Below are positions 8,350 through 13,308 of a DNA stretch of 13,308 nt, one piece after another; positions within the stretch are counted from its first letter, which is position 1; each line of letters opens with the position of its first letter. This DNA is from RGIG3009 sp964389495 (lineage in GTDB: Bacteria > Bacillota > Clostridia > Oscillospirales > Acutalibacteraceae), in the NCBI GenBank assembly GCA_964389495.1, contig CAYMDU010000045.1, positions 1-13,308 of the forward strand. The letters are read 5' to 3'. Both the position numbers and the translations under genes were made by a program. The notes under the pieces were generated by a model. It was not told the DNA's origin and ran no database searches. It worked only from the letters and a program-made list of their open reading frames with translations.

Positions 8350-8727
8350 ATGAAAGTACTGTCCACCAATAAATCGCCGGCCGCTATCGGCCCGTATTCG
8401 CAAGGCTTGGATGTCGGTTCCTTGGTGTTTGTATCGGGACAAATTCCCGTTAATCCCGCCACCGGCACCATGGCCGATACCATCGAAGAGCAAACAGCAC
8501 AATCCTTAACAAATCTCAAACACATTTTAGAGGCCGACGGTCTCACCATGGCCCAGGTGGTCAAAACGGTGGTGTTCCTTTCGGATTTGTCGGATTTCCC
8601 CGCCATGAATGCGGTGTACGAAACCTTTTTTGAACAACCGTTTCCTGCCCGCAGCTGTGTGCAGGTGGCCGCCATTCCCAAAGGCGCCAAAATTGAAATT
8701 GAGTGTATTGCTGCCAAAAACTCATAA
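8350..8727 (+). CDS. ridA: RidA family enamine/imine deaminase
   Basis: RidA (YjgF/YER057c/UK114 family) hydrolyses 2-iminobutanoate and 2-iminopropanoate, the reactive products of PLP dehydratases such as IlvA, preventing damage to PLP enzymes including IlvE. The 125 residues cover the whole family length. Conserved elements are SPAAIGPYSQG near the N terminus, FVSGQIPVNPATG, and the active-site arginine Arg101 in FPARSCVQVAAIPKGAKIEIE, with Cys103 and Glu116 at the positions matching the well-studied enzyme. AGGAG (8337-8341) overlaps the ilvA stop and precedes ATG 8350. It is the last gene of the operon, directly after ilvA, which fits its role exactly. A terminator follows. Confidence 0.95.
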   Translation: MKVLSTNKSPAAIGPYSQGLDVGSLVFVSGQIPVNPATGTMADTIEEQTAQSLTNLKHILEADGLTMAQVVKTVVFLSDLSDFPAMNAVYETFFEQPFPARSCVQVAAIPKGAKIEIECIAAKNS

Positions 8728-8739
8728 ATTCCCGGCACC

Positions 8740-8796
8740 AAAAAACAGGCTTTCCGTGCAACCGCTTGCTGCACGGAAAGCCTGTTTTACATTTTT
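8740..8796. terminator. Bidirectional intrinsic terminator between convergent operons
   Basis: Arms 8742-8760 and 8770-8788 are a perfect 19-bp inverted repeat (core ACAGGCTTTCCGTGCA) around a 9-base loop. On the plus strand the stem ends in TTTT, then ACA and TTTTT (8792-8796). On the minus strand it is followed by six T (8740-8745 read in reverse), so it should work best for the leftward ftsE operon while also ending the ilv/leu operon. It lies 12 bases after the ridA stop and 15 bases before the S41 gene stop. Confidence 0.9.
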
Positions 8797-8811
8797 ACTG
8801 TTGTGTACCGC

Positions 8812-10059
8812 TTAGTCCCCTGTCGGCGCTGTGGTGGCGGCCGTGGCCGCTGTCGCGGCGGCGGCCGATTCTTTGGAAAGATTCATCTGCAACAGCGACA
8901 ACGCCGCTTGCAACTGCCCGTCTTCTTCGTCTGCCAGCAGTTCAAACTTTAACATCTCGCTATACGACATATCCACCGTTTTGTCGGGCAACAGGCCGGT
9001 ATTCTGCCAGCTTTCACCGCTTTGCAACAGTGTCAGCGTTCCGGTGGTTAACCGCACCGCCGCTTTATCTGAAGCCAGCGTGAAGTAGTCCTGAACCACT
9101 GCTTTGCCCGCTGTGCTGGTGCCCACCAGCTTGGTCTTTGAAAAATCGCGCAACACGCCGGCAAACAGTTCCGCTTCACCGGTGGTATTTCCGTTTACCA
9201 AAGTCACCGTGGTAGCCGTTAGCTCATAGGGATCCGACGAGGTGTAGGTTTCGGTTCCCGCCTTTTTCGCACAGTTGGCATAGGGGCCGCTGGGAAGCAA
9301 ATAGCCCAGCATTTCCTGCACCGCTTCCAAGCTGCCGCCTTCGTTGTTGCGCACATCGAACACAAACGCGGTGGCTCCTTTTTTCGTTAGATCGTTATAC
9401 AGTGCTTTAAACTGAGGTGCTGTTTGACTGTTAAAACTGCGAATTCGAATATACCCCACTGTGCTTTGCATCAGGGTACCTTCCACACTGACATTGCTAT
9501 ATGTATTGGCGGTGAGCTCCACAGTGGATTCCACACCGCTTTGCTTTACTGTGAGAAGCACCTTTTCGGCGCTCTCCAACTTGCCTTGCACAGCGGCATA
9601 GGAAGCCCCGTTCACCACTTCTTCATCCAGCACCGTCAGCACATCGCCTGCCTTAATGCCGGACAACGCCGCCGGTGAGTTTTGCTCCACATAGGACACC
9701 ACCAACTCGTTATCGTCCGACACCATCAGTTGCAATCCGAATCCGGTGCGATTGCCTGCCAATTCGCTTTGCACCTGCTTGTATTCGTCGGGCGTTAAAT
9801 ACGCTGTGTATTGGTCGTTCAAGCCTTCCAAATAGCCTTCGGCCAACGCTGTGCGAAGCAACTCTTCATCAATGGTATATTGCCCGCGCGCTGCGGTGTC
9901 GATTTCATCCAAATAGTCATACATCGCCTGCCGCTTGCCCACATCGTTCACAAGAGAGCTGAAACGGCGCATCGCCAACATCATGGTTGCCGAAATCGAC
10001 AGTGCCACCGCCAACAAAAGAATGGCAATGGTCATCCCCAAGGAAATCTTACGGTTCAT
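8812..10059 (-). CDS. S41-family (CtpA-like) PDZ membrane protein, catalytic serine replaced by glycine
   Basis: Carboxy-terminal processing proteases are PDZ-gated serine/lysine peptidases acting outside the membrane. This 415-residue protein has a membrane anchor (residues about 8-30), a helical N-terminal region (35-95), a PDZ domain (about 104-175, with GFGLQL and SPAALSGIKAGDVL) and an S41 core (about 198-365, with VGYIRIRSF, FVFDVRNNEGG and GLLPDKTV). In the catalytic region the usual SASASE is TTGEAE, placing Gly294 (codon at 9178-9180) where the nucleophile belongs. Lys319 lies exactly 25 residues on, as in Prc and CtpB, and Gln323 (K+4) and Asp305 are also kept. Loss of peptidase activity is therefore inferred. 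The tail after residue 396 is Ala/Thr-rich. The start has GAGGTG just upstream; the gene follows the M23 gene by 27 bases and ends the operon. No gene symbol is given because function may differ from ctpA. Confidence 0.9.
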   Translation of the reverse strand: MNRKISLGMTIAILLLAVALSISATMMLAMRRFSSLVNDVGKRQAMYDYLDEIDTAARGQYTIDEELLRTALAEGYLEGLNDQYTAYLTPDEYKQVQSELAGNRTGFGLQLMVSDDNELVVSYVEQNSPAALSGIKAGDVLTVLDEEVVNGASYAAVQGKLESAEKVLLTVKQSGVESTVELTANTYSNVSVEGTLMQSTVGYIRIRSFNSQTAPQFKALYNDLTKKGATAFVFDVRNNEGGSLEAVQEMLGYLLPSGPYANCAKKAGTETYTSSDPYELTATTVTLVNGNTTGEAELFAGVLRDFSKTKLVGTSTAGKAVVQDYFTLASDKAAVRLTTGTLTLLQSGESWQNTGLLPDKTVDMSYSEMLKFELLADEEDGQLQAALSLLQMNLSKESAAAATAATAATTAPTGD

Positions 10060-10086
10060 GCTCTCTCACCTCGTTTTGCAATAGAC

Positions 10087-11304
10087 TCAGCTGGGTTTAA
10101 CGATGTATCCGTTCGCCACGGCATCCACACGCGTGCCGTCCACTTGCACTTCAAAATGCAAATGTGCTCCGCGTGAACGGCCGGTATTGCCAATCACGCC
10201 CAACTGCGTTTGACCGCCAACCACCTTTTGACCCACCGACACCAGCGGTGCATTCCGCATGTGAGCATACACCGTGACAATGCGGCGGCCTTTTTCGTCT
10301 TCGCCGTGGTCGATCATCACAAAATTACCGTAGCTGTAATGCAGCTTCTGCGCTTTGATTACTGTACCGTCGGCAGCTGCCACCACCGGTTCGCCCAGGC
10401 AACCAACACACCAAATATCCGTGCCGCGGTGCATACCGGCCGAACGCATACCGAACGGCGAGGAAATCCCCTTCACCGTCGGCGCCGGCCAAAACATCTT
10501 GCCGCCATAGGTACTGGTAGCAGGCGTGCCGTTCAACAATGCCGCAATCTCTTTGTCCAGTTCGTCTTCGGCTTTTTGAATTTGCTGCAACTGCTTTTCA
10601 TAGGTTCCCAGCTTCTTTTCCAAAGCTGTCTGCTCGTTCAAAGCCTTGGTATACACACTGTCGTAGTTGGTGTACTGCTTATCCAATTCGGTTTTGGCAC
10701 TGGTCAGTTCTGCTTTTTCCTCTTGGACTGTCACCTTTTTGGCTTCCATTTCTTCGCGGTCTTTTTCAATGGCCGCTTTTTCCGCTTCGACTTTGTCAAT
10801 CAGTTTTTGGTCATGAGCGGCTATCGATTCCACAATTTTGCTTTTCAGCAAATAGTCTTCGTAATTGTCGGTACTCATCAGCAACTGAAACGACGAATAG
10901 TTGCCGGTTTTTTCCATCGCACGCAACCGCTTTTTCAGCTTGGTCAAAATGGCTTCCAGCTCTTTTTCCTTGTTGGCAATGTCGGTTGTCAGTTCCTGAA
11001 TACGCGAATCCAATTCGGCAATTTGTTTGTCCAACGCACTGATTTGGCTGCGATAACCGTCAATCTGCTTTTCCAGGTTGCTCACCTGTGCCCACAGATT
11101 GTTCACCTTTTTTTGCTGGCTTTCCACGCTGTCGTCCAAATCACTGATAGCATTTTTCAGTTCGGCTTCTTCTTTTTTCAACGACGCCAATTCGTCTTTC
11201 TTATCCGACACTTCGTCGGCACTGACCGACACCGAAAACGCCGGTGTCAGCAAAAGAACGAAGGCACACAACAGTGCCAAAACGCGCCTGTTCGTCTTTT
11301 TCAT
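10087..11304 (-). CDS. Secreted coiled-coil M23 (LytM) peptidoglycan hydrolase, EnvC/PcsB-like
   Basis: Probable cell-wall endopeptidase controlled by FtsEX. Of 405 residues, 1-29 form a signal peptide (KKTNRR, then a hydrophobic core, with cleavage likely after VSA). Residues about 31-256 are long heptad-rich coiled coils broken by a conserved hinge (SSFQLLMSTDNYEDYL, from 137) like that of EnvC and PcsB. Residues about 270-405 are an M23 domain with zinc-site HRGTD (His292, Asp296), His348 in YAHM and HLHFE (His381, His383), so unlike E. coli EnvC it looks catalytically intact. A CVGC pair (Cys299, Cys302) sits just after the first zinc motif, which is unusual. The open frame reaches 11574, but the Met at 11304 has AAAGGAG ahead and starts the signal peptide. 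It lies 11 bases after ftsX. Exact orthology to PcsB or EnvC is uncertain. Confidence 0.93.
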   Translation of the reverse strand: MKKTNRRVLALLCAFVLLLTPAFSVSVSADEVSDKKDELASLKKEEAELKNAISDLDDSVESQQKKVNNLWAQVSNLEKQIDGYRSQISALDKQIAELDSRIQELTTDIANKEKELEAILTKLKKRLRAMEKTGNYSSFQLLMSTDNYEDYLLKSKIVESIAAHDQKLIDKVEAEKAAIEKDREEMEAKKVTVQEEKAELTSAKTELDKQYTNYDSVYTKALNEQTALEKKLGTYEKQLQQIQKAEDELDKEIAALLNGTPATSTYGGKMFWPAPTVKGISSPFGMRSAGMHRGTDIWCVGCLGEPVVAAADGTVIKAQKLHYSYGNFVMIDHGEDEKGRRIVTVYAHMRNAPLVSVGQKVVGGQTQLGVIGNTGRSRGAHLHFEVQVDGTRVDAVANGYIVKPS

Positions 11305-11315
11305 GGCTTTCTCCT

Positions 11316-12203
11316 TTATGCCGTTTGCTCTTTCAAATACCGTGACATGGAAATGCCGCTGCCGAGCAACCCGGTGAGAACACCGCCTGCCAGGAATCCC
11401 ACCAACAGCTGCCACCACACCATGCCGAACGAAATCAGCTGGAATGCGCTGCTTCCGAAATCGTAAAGATTGCCCACCAGCTGATACAGGCCAAAGACCA
11501 AACCATAGGCCAACCCGCCGGCCAAAATCCCCAAAATAATGCCTTCTACCATGAAGGGGAACCGAATGAACCATTGTGTTGCCCCCACCGAACGCATGAT
11601 ATAAATTTCCAGGCGGCGGCTGTACACGGTTAGCTTAATGGTGTTGGCAATGATGAACAGCGACACCAACAGCAACAGGATAATCACCCAGCCGCCAATG
11701 GTAATCACCAGTGTTCGCATTTGCACCAGCGATTCCGACAGCGCCTGATCGTAATCCACCGATTCCACGCCTTCCACGGCCTCGATCTGCTTCACCGTTT
11801 GATTAAACAACGCCAAATCGTCAAATCGAATCACATAGGAATCCGGCAACGGGTTGTCTTCTTCCAGGTCTTCAAACAGCGACCCCAAATCGTCTTGGTA
11901 CCGTTCCAACAAATCGGCTTTGGACTGGAACGACACCTTGGCCACATTGTCCACTTTGTTCAGGGCGGCTTCTATGGCCTGCAACTGGTCGTCGGTGCTG
12001 TCCTGCTCAGCATAGGCCACCACCACATTTTGCTGATAGGCCCATTCAAACCCGTGGTCAATGTTTTCCAACACCAGGTAGGCACAACCGGTGATCAGCA
12101 GGCAGGATACCAAAACCAGCACCGAGGCTGCCGACATAAACCAGTTCTTGGCCATACCGCGGAAACCTTCGCGAACCAGAAAGCGAAATGTGTTAAATCT
12201 CAT
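11316..12203 (-). CDS. ftsX: Cell division ABC transporter permease-like protein FtsX
   Basis: FtsX is the membrane half of FtsEX, which does not transport but passes ATP-driven movement to extracellular wall hydrolases. The 295 residues show the expected layout: short cytoplasmic N terminus (FNTFRFLVREGFRGMAKNW), TM1 about 24-46, an extracellular domain about 47-165 that should contact the coiled-coil partner, then TM2 about 166-188, TM3 about 216-240 and TM4 about 259-283. The loop YSRRLEIYIMRSVGAT (from 194) after TM2 is typical of the family. The open frame extends 17 codons further upstream, but ATG 12203 is preferred because GGAGGTG sits 9 bases ahead inside ftsE and the extension is not family-like. 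The start overlaps the end of ftsE by 11 bases, so coupled translation is likely. Confidence 0.95.
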   Translation of the reverse strand: MRFNTFRFLVREGFRGMAKNWFMSAASVLVLVSCLLITGCAYLVLENIDHGFEWAYQQNVVVAYAEQDSTDDQLQAIEAALNKVDNVAKVSFQSKADLLERYQDDLGSLFEDLEEDNPLPDSYVIRFDDLALFNQTVKQIEAVEGVESVDYDQALSESLVQMRTLVITIGGWVIILLLLVSLFIIANTIKLTVYSRRLEIYIMRSVGATQWFIRFPFMVEGIILGILAGGLAYGLVFGLYQLVGNLYDFGSSAFQLISFGMVWWQLLVGFLAGGVLTGLLGSGISMSRYLKEQTA

Positions 12204-12882
12204 GCATTTCCACCTCCGGTTTCTTGGTGTCCGATGTAACCAACCCGTCTTCAATTTGAATCACGCGCCGGTTAAACGATTTCACAAGATCGTGCTCATG
12301 CGTAACCACCAAAATGGTGGTGCCGCGGCGATTGATCTCGGTGAGCAGTTCCATAATTTCATACGACAATTCCGGGTCGATGTTGCCTGTCGGTTCGTCG
12401 GCAATAATCAGCGACGGATTGTTCACCAACGCCCGCGCCAAACCAACACGCTGCTGCTCGCCGCCCGACAGCTCTTTGGGATAGTTTTTGGCTTTGTGCT
12501 GCAACCCCACCAACCCCAAAATATAGGGCACCCGGCGGCGGATTTCGCGGTGAGAAGCCCCCACCACACGCATGGCAAACGCCACATTGTCAAACACCGT
12601 CATGGTGTTAATCAAGCGGAAATCCTGAAACACAATGCCCATTGAGCGACGCAAATAGGGGATTTGCCGCCGCTTGAGCTTGGACAGCTTGAAATTGCTC
12701 ACAATCACTTCGCCGGAGGTGGCCACCTCTTCGCGCGTGATGAGCTTCATAAAGGTGCTTTTGCCCGCACCGGACGAACCGACAATGAACACAAATTCAC
12801 CGTCGTCTATTTTGATATCCACGCCCTTTAACGCTTCGATTCCTGTGTCATATGTTTTATGTACATCACGAAACTCAATCAA
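12193..12882 (-). CDS. ftsE: Cell division ATP-binding protein FtsE
   Basis: FtsE is the cytoplasmic ATPase that drives FtsX. The 229 residues contain Walker A GSSGAGKS (35-42), Q-loop Gln86 in GIVFQDFRL, ABC signature LSGGEQQR (138-145), Walker B LIIADEP (158-164) and switch His195. The sequence starting IEFRDVHKTYDTGIEALKG and the phrase INTMTVFDNVAFAM are characteristic of FtsE. The start codon is TTG (12880-12882): no in-frame ATG fits, the frame alignment requires it, and GGAGG lies 9 bases upstream. It is the first gene of the wall operon, with its own promoter at 12937-12966. The length is near the usual 225-230; the C-terminal tail TKKPEVEMHEI overlaps the ftsX ribosome site and start. 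Confidence 0.96.
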   Translation of the reverse strand: MIEFRDVHKTYDTGIEALKGVDIKIDDGEFVFIVGSSGAGKSTFMKLITREEVATSGEVIVSNFKLSKLKRRQIPYLRRSMGIVFQDFRLINTMTVFDNVAFAMRVVGASHREIRRRVPYILGLVGLQHKAKNYPKELSGGEQQRVGLARALVNNPSLIIADEPTGNIDPELSYEIMELLTEINRRGTTILVVTHEHDLVKSFNRRVIQIEDGLVTSDTKKPEVEMHEI

Positions 12883-12897
12883 AGAGGCGCACCTCCT
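12882..12897 (-). promoter_or_regulatory. Hairpin covering the ftsE ribosome binding site
   Basis: In the ftsE mRNA the site AGGAGG (12892-12897) can pair with CCUCUU (12882-12887) around a UGCG loop, a 6-bp stem with one G-U pair that reaches the first base of the TTG start codon. Together with the weak start codon this would lower translation initiation. The pairing is visible in the sequence; a regulatory role is inference, as purine-rich ribosome sites find short complements by chance fairly often. Confidence 0.4.
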
Positions 12898-12909
12898 TTT
12901 CGCTGATTA

Positions 12910-12929
12910 CGCCGCCCCGAAGGACGGCG
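12910..12929 (-). other. UUCG-capped stem-loop at the predicted 5' end of the ftsE mRNA
   Basis: Read on the minus strand, CGCCGUCC-UUCG-GGGCGGCG forms an 8-bp stem (one G-U pair) closed by the very stable C(UUCG)G tetraloop. Its first base lies within a base or two of the transcription start expected from the -10 box. There is no U run after it (GUAAUCAGCG follows), so it is not a terminator. Such 5'-terminal stems are known to protect mRNAs from 5'-end decay; that role here is inferred. Confidence 0.55.
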
Positions 12930-12936
12930 CACCGCT

Positions 12937-12966
12937 ATTATAGTACATCCGCGGGTGGCAAAGCAA
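12937..12966 (-). promoter_or_regulatory. Sigma-A-type promoter of the ftsE-ftsX operon
   Basis: On the minus strand there is a perfect -10 box TATAAT (12937-12942) and a -35-like TTGCTT (12961-12966), separated by 18 bases. Transcription should start near 12930, leaving a leader of about 50 bases before the TTG of ftsE. The -35 box lies 22 bases after the stop of the upstream regulator gene. A short dyad (GTGGGT with ACCCGC) straddles the -35 box but is too weak to call an operator. Confidence 0.7.
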
Positions 12967-12987
12967 CCCACACATATTGGTAATCTC

Positions 12988-13308
12988 TCAATATTTCACC
13001 GGGTCGGCTGTTAAATACTTTTTCACCATCATGGCCACTTTGAATACAATGGCATCGTCAAATTCGCGCAAATCCAAACCGGTTAACCGCTTGATTTTTT
13101 CCAAGCGGTACACCAGCGTGTTGCGGTGCACAAACAACCGCCGCGAGGTTTCCGATACATTCAAATTGTTCTCGAAAAAGCGCTGAATGGTGAACAATGT
13201 TTCCTGATCCAACGAATCCATGGACCCGTTTTTAAATACTTCCCGCAGGAACATGTCGCACAAGGTGGGGGGCAGCTGGTAAATGAACCGGGCAATGCCG
13301 AGATGATT
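12988..13308 (-). CDS. CdaR/PucR-type helix-turn-helix regulator, C-terminal part (5' end outside window)
   Basis: The frame is open to the right window edge, giving 106 residues of the C terminus; the N terminus is missing. The segment GIARFIYQLPPTLC, then NNLNVSETSRRLFVHRNTL and VYRLEKIKRLTGLDLREFDD, matches the PucR C-terminal helix-turn-helix (HTH_30) found in CdaR-type regulators of sugar-acid and other catabolic genes. The hallmark is the VHRNTLVYRLEKI recognition helix region. The true start must lie beyond position 13308. It is co-directional with ftsE, but a promoter separates them. Which N-terminal sensor it carries, and therefore its ligand, cannot be seen; no target gene is evident here. 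Confidence 0.85.
   Translation of the reverse strand, partial: NHLGIARFIYQLPPTLCDMFLREVFKNGSMDSLDQETLFTIQRFFENNLNVSETSRRLFVHRNTLVYRLEKIKRLTGLDLREFDDAIVFKVAMMVKKYLTADPVKY

Noticed and set aside
10210..11466. Plus-strand open frame opposite the M23 gene and ftsX
   Set aside because: It is antisense to a protein with signal peptide, coiled coil and complete M23 motifs; its Phe/Leu/Gln-rich translation mirrors the Lys/Glu coiled coil.
12888..12933. Two copies of GGTGCGCC in the ftsE leader that could pair with each other as a switch
   Set aside because: The first copy straddles the predicted transcription start, so only part of it would be in the RNA, and it competes with the much stronger UUCG hairpin.
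12943..12987. Dyad GTGGGT/ACCCGC as terminator of the regulator gene or as an operator
   Set aside because: Only six pairs with a G-T, no T run follows, and it is not a strong symmetric operator; it probably reflects chance.

Overview
The window looks like chromosomal DNA from a Gram-positive anaerobe of the Bacillota, most likely a clostridial or Oscillospiraceae-type bacterium. This rests on strong AGGAGG-type ribosome sites, a TTG start codon, the short LeuC/LeuD type of isopropylmalate isomerase, a probable oxygen-labile [4Fe-4S] type dihydroxy-acid dehydratase, and the Gram-positive gene order FtsE-FtsX-M23 hydrolase-S41 protein beside a CdaR/PucR-type regulator. No mobile element, tRNA, rRNA, CRISPR array or sign of gene transfer is visible. 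Coding density is very high and there is no gene-free stretch of 300 bases.

Plus strand, positions 1 to about 8727: a branched-chain amino acid operon in the order ilvD (start cut off by the window edge), leuA, leuC, leuD, leuB, ilvE, ilvA, ridA. LeuA, LeuCD and LeuB carry 2-ketoisovalerate to 2-ketoisocaproate (leucine branch). IlvD makes the 2-keto acids for valine and isoleucine. IlvE transaminates all three keto acids. IlvA makes 2-ketobutyrate from threonine, and RidA clears the reactive imine that IlvA releases. Genes for acetohydroxyacid synthase (ilvBN) and ketol-acid reductoisomerase (ilvC) are not in the window. The genes are tightly packed, with ATGA stop/start overlaps at leuC-leuD and leuD-leuB. 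The only sizeable gap is the 65 bases before ilvE.

Positions 8728-8811: a convergent intergenic region holding a perfect 19-bp inverted repeat with T runs on both sides, which should end transcription from both directions.

Minus strand, 12966 down to 8812: a cell-wall remodelling operon read leftwards, ftsE, ftsX, a secreted coiled-coil M23 peptidoglycan hydrolase, and an S41 (CtpA-like) membrane-anchored PDZ protein. A good sigma-A-type promoter precedes ftsE. The short leader has a UUCG-capped hairpin at the predicted 5' end and a second hairpin that covers the ftsE ribosome site. FtsEX is expected to transmit ATP hydrolysis to the extracellular coiled coil of the M23 enzyme. The S41 protein is the most unusual gene: the residue aligned with the catalytic serine is glycine, while the lysine and glutamine partners are kept, so it is probably a pseudoprotease.

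Right edge: the C-terminal 106 residues of a CdaR/PucR-type helix-turn-helix regulator on the minus strand, running out of the window.
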